This document shows positions 21,831-35,116 of a DNA stretch of 64,000 bases, in pieces (the first letter of the stretch is position 1; the number at the start of each line of letters is the position of its first letter). The translations under genes and the position numbers were made by a program. This DNA comes from Papio anubis. Taxonomy: Eukaryota > Chordata > Mammalia > Primates > Cercopithecidae. The notes under the pieces were generated by a model. The model made no database searches and had not been told where the DNA came from. It was given only the letters and a program-made list of their open reading frames with translations. The stretch spans positions 108,429,702 to 108,493,701 of the forward strand of contig NC_044981.1 of NCBI RefSeq assembly GCF_008728515.1, in the 5' to 3' direction.

Positions 21831-22427
21831 TGTTTGCTTACTATGACTTTCTAGGTGCATGTACCTAGGTACTGGTTGTCAGTACCTAGATTTTTCATGC
21901 CTTGAAAATGGACCATTAAAATGTTTTTCCACACAGAACACAATCATTCTCTTGTTGGTTATGAACAGGAAGGTCTGAAGGAAAGAAATTTGCTGTACAT
22001 GCCAGTTTATCCTGCTACTTTCATATAGTAGAACCACCACCTATGCAGGCCTGCCTCTCAATTCCACAATATAAGTTAACTTTGAACTCTGGTTTCCACA
22101 TTCTTTATCACACGTCTGTCATCAGTACATGTAGAAAGCAAAAGTGCCTCTAAATTGTTTTATGCTGCACACGTGCTTTATTGTTGACAACTTATTTACT
22201 TTCCAAGTTGTTGATGACATTTTAAAATCGTTTTCTTCTGTGTACCTAGGCCTCAATTACAAAGACAAGTTTCCTGAGCTATGCAATAAAAGCGAGTATT
22301 TGTTTAGCACTTTGTGAGTTACAAAGGTTTATTGAATACATGATCACATTTGACATCCACCAGAACTCTCCAGTTAGACTTGACTATTCTTCATGTTTCG
22401 TTGGCCCTGTGCCAAGAGATTTACTTA
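21831..22427. other. Unassigned stretch
   Basis: No gene. A short MIR/L2-like trace (tttgtgagttacaaaggt) occurs near 22310. The rest is unrecognised. Confidence 0.35.
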
Positions 22428-22434
22428 TTATTTT

Positions 22435-22880
22435 GCTTTCCCTTTGCTGCTGTAACAAATCACTACAAATTTAGTGGCTTAAAACAGCACAACTATATTA
22501 CAATCCTGTAAATCAGAAGTTCTAAAACGAAGGTATTGGAAGGGCTGAGTTCCTTCTGGAGGCTCTGGTAGGGAGTCAATATCCTTGCTTGTCCAGCTTT
22601 TAGAGGCCACCTGGATTCCTTGGTTCATGGTCCCTTCCCTCTGTGTGTAAGGCCAGCAGTGAAGCATCTTCCACTCTCTCTCTCTCTTTGCCTCCATTGT
22701 AATTTTGCTTCTTTCTGACTCTCTTGCTTTCCTCTTATATAGACCTTTTGGAGATCCTTAACTTGATAACATCCACAAAGCCCCTTTTTCAATGTAAGGT
22801 AACATATTCAGTTTCTGAGAATTAGGAGTATAAGGACATCCTTGGTGGATGGGTGGGAAACATTATTTAGCCTCTCAAAC
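22435..22880 (-). mobile_element. MLT1-type MaLR solo LTR
   Basis: On the plus strand it reads ctgctgtaacaaatcactac, aatttagtggcttaaaacag, gttccttctggaggctctgg and finally caatgtaaggtaacatattc, the antisense of a common MLT1 LTR. No internal region follows. It contains a short CT run at 22676-22688. Confidence 0.75.
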
Positions 22881-23060
22881 CTGCATTATCTCATTTAATC
22901 TCACATCAACTGTGGCGTTGATACATTTTCTCCATTTTATAACATCAGGAAAATAGACTCAAAAAGAATGAATAACTTGTTCAAGATAATGAGATTTTAG
23001 TAACTGAGAGAGTGGCCATTGTCCTCAAGTCTGTCTGCAAAGCCCATGCTTTTTTCCTAC
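22881..23060 (-). repeat. MIR SINE, antisense
   Basis: Plus strand shows attatctcatttaatctcac, ctccattttataacatcag and aataacttgttcaagataat, the reverse of the MIR core, then the typical 'gtctgcaaagcccatgct' end. Confidence 0.7.
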
Positions 23061-26000
23061 ACAGTAATTTTAAAATCTGATGTTCTCAGGGACTCTCTTC
23101 CAGATGATAACAGCACAGGCCTCAGGCAAAAAAAGGTTCGCAGTAAAGAAAGTTGGGGAAAAAAAGCTTCATGCTCTAGCCCTATTAGAGGTTTATAATG
23201 TGCCTAATAATTTTGTAAGCACCAGATTCCTAAGACAACAACAGCTACACTTGTCTAATAAATTTTGCTTAACCCGGCATTTCCTAAATTGTCTGTGCAA
23301 GAAAGAATATCACATTGTTTTTGAGGGAATGGGGCAGGGATCATACCTAAAAACTTCTCTCAAAACAGAAACAGTTTAGTTTTGATAAACATTAGGCAGA
23401 TGCTGCATTCCCTTATATAAAATTTGTAGAGTTTAAAAAGTAATGTTATTTTAACTAAGTTCACTCAGTTACTGATTGGCAGGTCAGAACATCAAGGCCA
23501 GGTCTTTTGACTTTAAAGAAAATATTATTTCATTATATTAGTGTTATAGATACCCACAAACATTTAAGAAGCCCCGTCATTTGAAAGATTTATTCTACTA
23601 AATGCATACCATAGTATTTTATTTCTGAAACAATAGCAGATAACTAGTTAATGAAGGTCATAGAAGAAAAGTTTGATCTTGGGCCTAAACATTTCAAAGA
23701 GTGGAGGCAATCTGTCTAAGGTTCTAAAAATAAATGTTTGCACTCTTTGAATCTGCTTTCAGATTCATGAAATGGAGGTATTGCAAACCACATAGAATTT
23801 AGAAGCTAGCTATGTGGTCATTAATATTGACTAGTACTTATGCCAGATGCTTTTGTCTTTGAGCTTGGAAATTGAAAGTTTGAACTTAGAGTGTAAAGTC
23901 AATTTCTGTACTTTCTCCATTTGAAATAATATTGAAGTAAATTACTTTAAAATACTAAATTTTCTTTCATGTTTATCCAATGAAAAAATCATTAATTGTA
24001 TTAACTAGAAAAATTATTTCTCTGTCACAAGGAGAGAGACGTTCTTTTCTCGGATCATCATCAAACAAACTGGCATAACACCAGTTGTTCCACTTGTAAT
24101 TTGCTGATTTTAGGCATAAATTTTCTTCATCTTCTAATGGACAGGTCATAATTGCATTGATTTCTTCTGAGTTATGAACTTGATATGAATAACTGTCTCT
24201 TTTATTCTGATTTTTTTAAATCAGAAATTACCTCTTCCTTTAGCAAAAAAGTTGACATTGCAGATTTAATTTGACCTTGTTGAGTTGTGAAATTAATGAG
24301 AATCCTTTTTTGTTTATTTTCATTGTGGTGATCAACAATTAACTATTCATTAAATAAGCAATTAGTAAAGTCCTATTCTCAAATTTCATATTGACCATGC
24401 TTACCAGAAGCTTGCTTGCTTTTATTGGTTCTGGTTTTTAAAATGTAAGCACGATGCCTCTTTAAAATATTTCTCTTTTTAATTTCAGTCATTTTCTGTA
24501 GTTTTATTCTTGTAGTTTTCATTTCTATTATTTTATTGACTTATTCTTAATGATCTAAAGGATTGAAAAAATGTAGCCAAGAAATACAAAATGTAAAAAT
24601 ATTTTTATCAAGTATGTAAATCAAAGTAAACAATTGAAATATTCAAATTATTACCATAAGGTATTTTTCTTCTCAAATATTCAAAATTATCTATTAGAAT
24701 TTGAGTATCAAATAATGCTATTTTTTTTTCTATTTGACTTTTTGAAAATGTTAAGTTTGATTAAGTTTCTCTACAAAATAAAAAATTTGCAATTCTAGTG
24801 TTCATTGTCCATCTAGTTGCCAATGTTAAAAAGTCACCATCAGCTTCATTTATGTTCTGTCTGGACATACACACTTGCACCCCCCTCCCACCCCCACACA
24901 TACACATATATAAAACGGACAAGATCATTTAATATTGCAATATGTTCTTTAGCTGTAATATTCAAATAGTGCAATACTGTTCTGATTAGCTAATGCCTCT
25001 GCAGTTAAAAATTAGCATAAAAATAGAAATAAGAAAATAGATGCTTTGTAAAAATTAGAAATAATACTTTGCAATGTAAAAATCTTTTGCAATCATACTA
25101 TCTAAAAGGCAGAATGTTGTAAGTAATCTGCCTTGTCTGTTACCTAAATGCTTCCCCTGCTCAAATTCTCCTTACCCTATAAAGTAGTGTCTGTTGGTAA
25201 TTTTGGTTGCAATTAACCTAAAACCTTCATGCCTTCATAGTGTTTGAACAGTGGACATTTGCTTTGGGGATACATGGAGATAGCTGTAGAGAAGCATTTT
25301 TTTGGGAGTAGTCTGAACAATGTATGCATTTTTCTTGATGATCTTCACTGATAATCACATTGTTGACCTTTTTCCCTTGAGTTTTCAGCAAACGTTTCTT
25401 TTTTGTGTCTTTCAATGTATATTCAATAAATATATAATAATTGGCCATTATATACAAAGCATAGAGCTAGGCGTAGGAAGTTGGAAGGTTAGAAAGATAG
25501 AATCCTTACCTTTAAAAGTTCACATGTTAATGTGAGAAAAAAGACAAATGTATAGAAAATGATTTGGAAGGTGGGTGCAAAGTTCTATAAAGGTGTTAAG
25601 CCCCAGTGATAATTTATAGCAGAAAAAGGAGAGCTTTCATGTTTAATCACAAGGGTAAGTAGACTGAAAAATAACCTCAAAGAGGGAATTCTTAAATTGC
25701 AACATCATCTTTTAATCTCTGCTCTTTATTCTCTTTTCTTTCCAGTTTAATGGTAGCAGTTTTGATTTATTTCCTTAAACAATAAAATGTTCGAGAAAAA
25801 ATCTAGTACATATTTCATGTTCTTGGTCTGACATTTAATTCATAGAACTAAGTACAACACTAAATCTCACCATATGCTTTAGCCCTTGTCATTTTCACTT
25901 TGAAATAAGTATATTTAAAACTAAAGAAATGCCTTCAATATAGCCTTCTAACTTAGCCCATTCAATCTAGAATGTTCTTCTTTAAAAAATAGGCTATAGA

Positions 26001-26689
26001 GCAATGACAATACATGTTAAGATTTTAGGGATCTTTTAATTGAAATCGTTGTATTAATATATTACTATAGTAATAATAACAAATTATGTATTTATTTATT
26101 TATTTTCTATGTACCAACATCAAAGGAAAGATGCTCTGAGCAAGTTAAATAGGCAAGGAAGATTTGATTCCAGACTACTGCAATAGAGGAGAGATATTGA
26201 ACTCAAGCCCGCTGAAAGAAAAGGAGGAAGCTAGCAAGGAAGTACTGGATGTTAGGGGAGTAGCTGGTCAATGCGATTAGACCACTTGTGCTTGCTGACT
26301 GCCGCTGATTGAAGTTATGCTTCTACCCAACAGATACTGGGAGCAGGAATGCTGTCTCCTTCAGGGATGATTTCTAAAAAGATTACTTCCAGTTTCTCGA
26401 GAAAGACATTTCTGGGTTATAAAATTGACAAGAAACTGGGGGAAAATGTACTGTCTCTCAAAAAGTCAGGGAAGTAATTTACAGAATTATAGAAAACAGA
26501 AAGTTTTCTAAAGAATTGCTCTAAGTAAAAGGAAGGCAGGAATCTAGCACCTGAAAGAAATTAGTCTAAAGTTTAGTCAAGCTGAAGGAAATTTAGGATT
26601 TTTTTGGTCACAGGACATTGAGTTTATTTATATATATTGTCTTTTTAAATTTTCATAAAAATGTGCATCAGGAAAATTTTATATTACTC
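23061..26689. other. Long unassigned AT-rich noncoding stretch
   Basis: No recognised gene or RNA. One CA/C-rich patch lies at 24872-24912. A possible MIR/L2-class fragment (tatacaaagcatagagctag, then ttcacatgttaatgtgag) lies at about 25450-25610. Open frames of 71-99 codons have no domain features. Confidence 0.4.
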
Positions 26690-26830
26690 TTTCTTTTAAA
26701 GTTACGTAACTGGGGCACTGTGGGATCAAATGAATTGCCTAAAATCATAGTGCTTTTAAGTGGCACAAATGACAGTGGAACCTGGGCTGTCTGACACACA
26801 GTCTGTGGCTTGCCCACTGTATAGTAAGAT
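26690..26830 (-). repeat. MIR SINE fragment, antisense
   Basis: The order gtaactggggcactgtggga, aattgcctaaaatcatagtg, gacagtggaacctgggctgt, then gcccactgt follows the reverse of the MIR core. Confidence 0.6.
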
Positions 26831-26854
26831 TTTAGAACAGCCCATTAGGGTTTA

Positions 26855-26990
26855 TAACGTACATTTTTCATGTTGAATCTTTACAATGACCCTATGAGAT
26901 TGCAACTTTTTTTTACAAAGGGAATCTCAGACTCCTAGAGGGTGATAGGCAAAATGAAATACAATTGGTGAGAGATGTTTCATCCTGTTA
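26855..26990 (-). repeat. MIR SINE fragment, antisense
   Basis: Contains tctttacaatgaccctatga and tttacaaagggaatctcaga, matching 'tcacaacaaccctatgaggta' and 'ttacagatgaggaaactgag' of reversed MIR. Confidence 0.6.
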
Positions 26991-28592
26991 CTATCCCGAA
27001 GCTGCTTTATTAAAGTATTCATTGCAGTAAATACTTGAACTTCTCAAAAAGTGACGTCTACAAACAATAGCTAGAGTCGTTGCCTTACCAAAAGTGTCAT
27101 ATATTTTTGTTTAGTGAGAAAAAGGTTAGAGGTCAAATATTTTTGCTTTTCTTTTAAGGAAATATTGAAAGCTTACAAAAATTATGGAAAATAATAAAAG
27201 TGAACACCCACATACTCACTATCCAGGTTTGTCAAATCTTTGCTTTGTCAAATGTTTGCTTTAGATCTTTTTCTTTTTTATTTTATAAGGATATAAAAGA
27301 TGAACTTGGAACTCAGTGTAATTTCTGAATATGAGGATTTATACTTTATTCAATTCAAGAGAAATGTCAAAATCAACTTGCAATTTGGAATTCCAGTTAA
27401 TTCATAGAAATTCATAGTTTGTGGACGTCTCAAGCTTTATTACCATATCATGCAAGGAGACTCATCTCCTTTTCTTGTATAGGCATTAAAATCCAATTTC
27501 TTCACTTACTAAGACCAGCTCCCACTTTGGAATCAACAGCATCAGCCCCTTGGTTTGCTATTGAGGCTTCCAATTCTTCCACAATTTTTGTCACTGGAGC
27601 TATTCCCAATTTTCTTGCAACTCAGCTACAAATTTAAGGGTTTTTTGTTATATTTTTTTCCCAGAACTTTTAGCTTATTTTCACTATTAGCAGAAACATT
27701 TTCAGATAATTGAGATTTTTATATTCTCATAGGTATTTTTCAGCAAACTCCTACATGTTGATATAGACAGTTGTAGTGACTATGACTTTTGTGGCCATGG
27801 ATACATATTGTCAAATAAACATTAATGCATTCTGATTATATATAAATATTTGAGTGTACTTGAAAGCTTTAGATGAAAAAGTGTTGGATATACACTTTTA
27901 TGTACTTTTTATCTGCAGTTTATCTGCAGGCTGTTTAATGCTGTTGAGTCATGCCATAAAAATAAATTATATTTTTGGTTTCCCATTTGAAAGTTGCTAT
28001 AGTATGTGTGTTAGCCTGAAGTCCTTCTCAGCACTGACTCTTGCATTTTATGAAGGTGTACAAAAATGCAGAATCATTTTTATAAATGAAGGTTGGACAG
28101 ATAGCATGGAGACTGAATATAAGTTACATATGAAAGTTTATCTTATGATCTTTGTTCAAGTGTAGAATGGTTTTGAAGAGAAATGACAGGTATCAGCATA
28201 AGAAAAAAAGGCTTATCAAAATGGCTCTTTCTCATAAGTCATTTTTTCCAGAGAAATTTTGCTAAATTTCCACTCATCAAATTAAATACGTTTATTTTAC
28301 CTCAGAGTCAATCACTGTAAGTGGATCGATAGCAAATGAATTCAAGTTTTGTGGAGCAATAAACAGTATTTCAACTCAGATTCTTTTCATCTGCAATTTC
28401 CCCTAATTCTTTTCTCTCTAATTTTAATTATATTTGAAGGTGTCCCTGTTATGTAGAAACACAGGATCCAGTCTAATGGCTTATCTCTCCTATTATGACT
28501 TTAACCCAATTAATAAATCTCACATACATTTAAATAATTGAAAACTATTTTTTAACAATTAAAATGCTTCGGAAACACAAGAACTCCTATAA
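26991..28592. other. Unassigned AT-rich stretch
   Basis: No gene seen. 27160-27300 (acaaaaattatggaaaataa, then cacccacatactcactatcc) resembles an old LINE 3' fragment but is too diverged to name. Open frames of 72 and 103 codons at 27419 and 27854 have no recognisable domain. Confidence 0.4.
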
Positions 28593-29009
28593 TGTGTTAA
28601 AAAAAATCTTTAAACAAATTACATTTAACAGAGTTTAATTGAGCAAAGAATGATTTAAGAATAAGGCAGCCCCCAGAACCACAATAAGTTCAGAGTGACT
28701 TTAAGTCTGCCCCCATGGTCAGATAACATTCCTGGACAGAAGAAGGAAAGTGACATACAGAGGACAGAAGTGAAGTACAGAAATAGCTGGATATTTTTAC
28801 AGCTTGGCATTGCCTTATTTGGCCAAAGTTTGAACAGTTGGGCAGCTGTGATTGGCCAAAACTCTGTGATCAATACAAGAAAAGGTCACAGTATGTTTAC
28901 ACATCCAGTTAGTGGATGTGTAACTAACTATTCACTATGTATGGAGAAACTTTTAGACCAAACTTTAAATATTTAAGGAGGCAGCCTTAGACTCAATCCA
29001 ATTTAACCA
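28593..29009 (-). mobile_element. ERV LTR, minus strand, with adjoining polypurine tract
   Basis: Read on the minus strand it starts tggttaaattggattgag and has ccaat-type sequence (ttggccaatcacagctg), a late attaaactctgtt polyadenylation-like signal, and an end in ttaacaca. Immediately outside its start the minus strand reads gagaaaagaggagta, a good polypurine tract, so this is likely a 3' LTR with proviral sequence to its right. I know this as a dispersed primate LTR, but I do not assign a family name. Confidence 0.6.
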
Positions 29010-31261
29010 TACTCCTCTTTTCTCAATTTTGAGATATTGACAAAAACTTTAGGCATTGACATCACTCCATCACCAGGGTAAATGAACTTATTTAATCTCA
29101 AATTCCACTGGGAAATAGCAGATGAATGGATTTTGTATGATGGGAACAAGAAAACAGAACAATTTAAAAAATGATTGGTTACTTCAAGCCACTTTTCTTG
29201 TAAGGGTTAGAGCAGGGGCGGGGACTTCCTTATGCTGTGATCTCCTGTTTTCAGAAGACAGAAATGCTGGGCTCTCTCTGTTTTTCTAAAATTTCAGTTT
29301 TCTTAAGTCAATTTAGCATGAATGATTCTATTTTGGTTTGGTCTGGTCCGTTCAGGGGTCTAGTTCAGGAGCTCAGTCCAGAACAATGGCTTCCCATAAT
29401 TTTGTGTAACAACTCCCCACTCTTGTGATCAGGTTTCACCAAGGTAAGGCTGTGTCCAAATCTTGGGGCTACTTCTAGTTGTGATCATTTCAAGTTTCCG
29501 GTCTCAGCATGTCATTCCCAGGTTATGGTGTCCTCATGGTTATATATTTCTTTACTTGTTTTTGTCATTCCAGTCAAAGAGCGACCATTCTATGGATGGC
29601 TGCCTGTAAACATTTAAAGATTTTGAGAGAATACAGTACACCAGGGAGACTATTATGACTATCTGTCAGGAGGATAACACAACAATTTGAAATACACTCC
29701 TTAGCCGGGCTCCCAAAGAACAATATCAACTCAAATTAAATACATCAAAGGATGAACCCGATGAAGAATCTAATCATTTTAACCAAGAAGCAAGCAACCT
29801 GTTTGTTAATCCCTACAGCTGACTCTCTATAATACTCTGCATATTCATCCATATGCAGCAAGAAGTGTCAGTAACTGCACAGATTCTTCCCTATTCAGTC
29901 AGTAATCTAGAGAAATTCTATTATTTAGCACAACTTTAGTGAAAGAATTTAAAGAAGTATGCTGTGTGACCATAGCCTTTGCAGTAGAATTTGCCATAGA
30001 ACTTAATATGAGGGAAAATTTTCTAATCATTGCCTCATTTAATCCAAACCATAGAAAAAGAGACCTAAAAATTATGCCAACTCAGAAGCGTGAAGGCCGC
30101 TGGACAATGTTCCCTTTACCTATGATGTGTGTTAAAAGGAGTGAGTCAGTATCCTATTCCTGACTGGTTACTGAGCAACAAAAATACCATCAACATTTTT
30201 AGCCCACATTGGCTCTTCATCTTCCATCCATCAAGCCATAAGTTTGCTCATGTATAAGATTGGTTGCAAAATCCTTGACAAACCAATGTATACCCCGTGG
30301 GTCCACACAAGCTCCCTTTTCCAGTTCTATTGGTCATAGAGGCACAGGCCAAGAAAAAAAAAATACAAGAGGTAACAGTATCATAACATCAGAGTAGCCT
30401 TGATCTGTGATCTTGGGGAGGCTGTCCACATCTAGGATGCCATCTACTTTTGGGGAGAAACTTTGCTTAGTTTTACCTTGAGGTCTCCAATGCGTGTACA
30501 ATTCTACCATGATTCTGAAGGAGCCCTTCTGAGTTGTGAGATTACAGACTCAAGGTTCGAGTTTCCCAACTTCTGTTGCTGTGTGGGTGGCAATGGAAGT
30601 CTTTCTCTGATGACATTTTCAGAAATCTGGTTTCTAGATTATGAAGGATTTGATTGTCCTCAGTTGGTGGATCAAGAAAAGCTTCCTTTACCTAGTGAAA
30701 ATACACTTTGGCATAATGAATTAAAGCCTTTCAGCATTTAGTCATATCAGAATTCAGGAGGGAAAGATACATGAGGTGCAATCATTAGTGTCACAAACCT
30801 TCCAGTTACTATTCACAAAAAAGTTAACTTATGTTTTACACTGAAAGTGGATCTGATTGCCATCAATATTTAATATCTCTAATCAAGGCAATACTATCAT
30901 TTCAGTTAGCTTTAATGCTACTGTGCCTGTAATACCTTATTTAAATGTATTATAATTTATCCACTGGAGCAAGTACTTCTATTGCTGGATATTTCTCCAG
31001 AAATGCTTCATGAGAGAAACACATTTTCTAGTAACCTTTTATCTACTGTTATAACATTGGTGTTCTTTCATGGGAAAGCTTTTATACAACCAGAAAACAT
31101 GCATTAAAAGTGGCAATGGAATTAAATTCCTATGTAAATGTTCAAATGGTCTACCCAGTTAGCAGAAATGTACCTAAAATGTTGACTATCTTCCCAGTGT
31201 TATGGGTTTGACAAACCAAACATTGGTAATAAACCATTTTAGCAATTTAGAACAGTCACCA

Positions 31262-31326
<65 letters not shown>

Positions 31327-32322
31327 TTATCTCTTCTATGATGAGTCACGAAGTGCAGAGTTTTAAATAACGGAATATTTAAAGACTCAGGAAGGACCAG
31401 ATAGCCATCCAGGCGCTCTGTGAGTCCATGCTTAACACTCGATTTATATTTTCTTAAATATCAATTTTGCTTTTCCAATTCAGACGTATATTAAATGGGT
31501 TATCATCGGTAATTTGGTTGGACCATTCAAATTACATATCTTTATATTTCTATACTGGCTGATTTAGCATGAATATCTGGCATAGCATTTTCTTGGTATT
31601 CAATTAACTCTTGTCCTTCTTGAGTTAGCAATTTTATAAATCAGTCAGGCTATTCCTTAGAGTTCTGGGAATTTTACACAGTGCAAATAATATGATCCTA
31701 AAATTATTAGAAACCTGTATTCAAGAGTGCTTGAAGGCATAACACTTTAGGATTTTACAAGCTTTTAAAGAGCTTTCTGAGAATGCATCAGAATTAAGTA
31801 ATTAACTGTGAGCGAGATTTAAAATGATTCAATTCACAAGAAAATTTAGTTATTTCTGTGGACTACAATAATTTTACATAAAAATCATAATTATGATGGG
31901 TAATATATAAGACATTTCAGAATTTTAAGACTCTTACTCAATTTTGGAGCACATTTTAATAATGTATCCATAAAAAAATAGCTCAAAGAAGGTCAAACGT
32001 CATTTCTTATTTGACAGTGCTTCCCATCTAATTTAACACATCAAATAAGCCTATTTATTATCTCTCTTTTGTATTCTTCACGGGTCCTTTGGAACATCCC
32101 AAGTGAGAGGACAAAGAGACTTAATTTTAGAATTTGAAATTTGATTTCAAGAAGCCGTCAAATATAACAAAAGTTTAAAACACTTAATCAAAATGGGATC
32201 ACAGGTCACTGTGGTCAACCTAAATAACAGAGAAAGGCTCTCTAAAGTAAAAAAAAAAAAAAAGTTTATTTAGTAATAAAGCATTGTAATGGAAATATGA
32301 ATGACATAGTAAACTATGCAAA
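29010..32322 (-). other. Probable decayed ERV internal sequence
   Basis: Inferred from the polypurine tract at its left edge. No gag, pol or env motif could be recognised. Open plus-strand frames of 63-92 codons have no domain features. It contains a CA/GA microsatellite at 31258-31322 and an A run at 32251-32264. It could equally be unique sequence with a solo LTR at its left. Confidence 0.3.
31258..31322. repeat. (AC)n(AG)n compound microsatellite
   Basis: About 17 CA units passing directly into about 14 GA units. It is long enough to be polymorphic. Confidence 0.96.
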
Positions 32323-32762
32323 TGTGAAAGGAAAATATCTTAGGGTCCCCAAATCACTAAGCTAAAGGGGAAAGTCAGGCTTGGGAACTGCTTAGGGCAG
32401 TCAAAGTCCCCCTTTTGTTCGCTGAGATAAATAGATAAACACATATCTGATTGCCTCCTTTGGAGAGGCGAATCAGAAACTCAAAATAACGTAATCATTT
32501 GTCTTTTATTTACCTATGACTTGGAAGCCCCCGTCCCTCTTCCAGTTGTCCTGCCTTTCCAGACTAAACCAGTGTTCACCTTACATATGTTAATTGATGT
32601 TTCACATCTCTCTAAAATGTATAAAACCAAACTGTTCTCTGACCACCTTGGGCACATATCATCAGGACCTCCTGAGGCTGTGTCATGGGTATGCATCCTC
32701 AACCTTGGCAAAATAAACTTTCTAAATTAACTGACACCTGTCTCAGATTTTGTGGGTCCACA
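32323..32762 (+). mobile_element. Class I ERV LTR (MER4-group-like), plus strand
   Basis: Begins tgtgaaaggaaaatatctta and ends with the common 'cacctgtctcagattttgtg' segment and a final ca. It has a TATA-like aatgtataaaaccaaa near 32617, then ccttgggcacat and caaaataaactttctaaat with an AATAAA signal near 32711. Sequence after it (ttttggtaaccacaaaggg) may be the start of an internal region with a primer-binding site. The subfamily is not assigned. Confidence 0.75.
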
Positions 32763-34807
32763 TTTTGGTAACCACAAAGGGATTCTCAGTGGAGGTGCCC
32801 TGACCTTTGACAAATTTCCTATCGGTGCTTGGAACCAGCTTGAGCTATATTTACAGCTCAAACCAATAGGACAATTTGCTGAAGCCTGGAAGCACCCCTT
32901 CCAGAGAATCCCTGAGCTCCCAAAATTTGGTCGAGATCTAAAGTTTATTTTGTTGTACAACTCCTTCTTTGGAGTTTTATTTGCTTCCAACACAAGAAAG
33001 GCAAGTTTTTCCTGCTTACATGACAATGTAAAGCAGGTAACTCCTTTATGGAGTTTGAGCTCGATTCCAATAGGGAAGATGATTTTTTTTTTTCCTACTT
33101 CTAAGATGGCAGAGAGCAAGTCTTCAACCTGAGACCCATCCCTAGGGAAGTAACTGAATTGGGATTTGTTTGGCTAAAGTTAGAATTAACAACCAGCTCC
33201 TCTTAATTTGTCCTTATCATTAGAGCACTCAGTAATCGTATAAGTTGTGTGATTATTTGTTTTGCTTAACTTTTTTTTTGTTGTTGTTTGTTTCTCTTTT
33301 TGTTGTTGTTTCAGTCTTTTTTCCATTGGGTTTGACCAACTCTATCCGACTTGATCAAATCCAAAAAAAAGTTCCAAATTATGGGGAACAAGGCCTCTGA
33401 AGTGGCTAAATTCCCACAAAAACAACAACAACAAAACATGGTATGGTTGGGGGAGAAAAACAGTCAGCAAAATGGGAAAAAAAGAAAAGGAAAGATTTTT
33501 GATTTTGACTACTAAAGGGGCTTTATTTACATAACAAGGCCACCTTTTTGCTAACCAGGCCAAATGAAAGATCAATGACTATAATTCCGAAATAGCAGCA
33601 ATTTGTCCTAGCTGAAATATGGTAATAAGATTTAAGATTTTTTTAAAGCAGCTCAATGGTTAAAAGTCAACTTCATTAAAAGGTAATATCCAAGACGTGT
33701 ATGTGTGAATGTGTGCATGTGTGTGTGCTTGTATTTAAAAGGCCTTCGTATTTTTACTTTTGTTTTTATCCTAGAACCTTGTCTTTTTTTGAGCAAAAGT
33801 TTTTTTCTTCTCTGCTGACTGAACTATGTTTTCTTCATTTACTTCTGTTGTCTCTCCTTTCTCTTGCACCCTATGCTGCATGAGGGACCTAAAACAGTTT
33901 ATAGTGGCCTGGGGTTTCGTTAAAAAAAAAAAAAAAGAAGAAGGGGCCAGACTCCCTTTGGGGGAGAAACCTCTGTTTTTCCTTATGGAATCCCAAGAGT
34001 GTAAACAGAAAAGTTTGTCTCAGTTCTTAAATTACTTACTTTTGTATTGTGTTACTTGGTTTGTTTTGACTAAAATAGTTATTGCAACAAAGGTACTCTT
34101 GGGTTTTTAAGGAGGAATGTAGTTTAGACACTTAGAAATGTCTTTGTTTCAAAAAATAATTTTTAAGTGTGCTGTAAAAATATCACGTAGTCTAGCCTCA
34201 TAATAATTCTCCCTTTTTGGAGACCCAGGATTCAGTGTGGGCTCTGCACAGAGTTCAGAGAGACAGTTAATAGATAGGTAGTCCCTATCTAAAACAAAAT
34301 TGATCTCTTGATACAATCCTATGATAGATTCTATAATTTTAAGTTTGATTTGGCATCCATGTTTAATCTCCCTCCAGCACCACCAGACTTTTTCTCTCTG
34401 TACCTTGAGATATAAATTTTACTATTTGATAGGATTGTTTCCTTCAATATGCAGAGTTAGGGCTATTTAGCTGACAATTGCTAGAGTGGTAAAACTGGTT
34501 ACCAAGAGTTTGCAGGTCTAAGATAGGCAAAAAAAGAAGTCTTAGGAATCTTTAAGTATTTCTATCGGTATGCTTAATTTGTCTAAGTATTTATGTGTTC
34601 TGTACACAATATTTCACTACTAAAAATATATAAAAGAGCTCAAATTAATTGGCTTAAGAAAATAAAAGTACTTGAATCAAGTAATTTATTAGGAAAAAAG
34701 AAAAGACTACTCAAATGCTATTTCAAGTTTATGTAACGTAAGTAAAATCTTTAATAAATAAGTTAGCTTTAAAATTATTGGTAAAATAATATTAGAAATG
34801 TCTTAAG
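32763..34807 (+). other. Region after the class I LTR, possible ERV leader and internal remnant
   Basis: Starts where a primer-binding site would lie. It contains a GTT/GTTT-rich patch at 33270-33312 and TG-rich sequence at 33699-33731. No retroviral motif is recognised. A 126-codon frame at 32752-33132 starts at the LTR end but has no identifiable domain. Whether this is proviral or host sequence cannot be settled by eye. Confidence 0.3.
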
Positions 34808-34817
34808 AATTTCCAGT

Positions 34818-35107
34818 GGCCGCGTATAGTGGCTCATGCCTGTAATCCCAGCACTTTGGGAAGCCAAGGTGGGTGGATCACAAGGTTGGGAGATCGAGAC
34901 CATCCCGGCTAACATAGTGAAATCAAGTCTTTAATAAAAATACAAAAAATTAGCTGGGAGTGGTGGTGGGCACCTGTACTGCCAGTCACTTGGGAAGCTG
35001 CAGCAGGAGAATGGTGTGAATCCAGGAGGCGGAGCTTGCAGTGAGCTGAGATTGCACCACTGTACTCCAGCCTGGATGACAGAGGGAGACTCCATCTCAA
35101 AAAAAAA
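34818..35107 (+). mobile_element. Alu (AluY/S-like)
   Basis: Full-length and somewhat decayed, starting ggccgcgtatagtggctcat and ending in an A tail. Flanked by aatttccag at 34808-34816 and 35108-35116, a 9-bp target duplication. Internal aatcaagtctttaataaaaa is unusually altered compared with the standard 'aaccccgtctctactaaaaa'. Confidence 0.94.
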
Positions 35108-35116
35108 AATTTCCAG

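Noticed and set aside
23080..23379. 99-codon plus-strand frame
   Set aside because: Low-complexity basic composition, no domain, and within the length range expected by chance in this many bases.
30463..30741. 92-codon plus-strand frame
   Set aside because: Lies in probable decayed ERV sequence with no identifiable domain and weak start context.
32727..33132. 126- and 130-codon frames on opposite strands after the class I LTR
   Set aside because: They overlap each other on both strands, have no recognisable retroviral or host domain, and begin within the LTR end.
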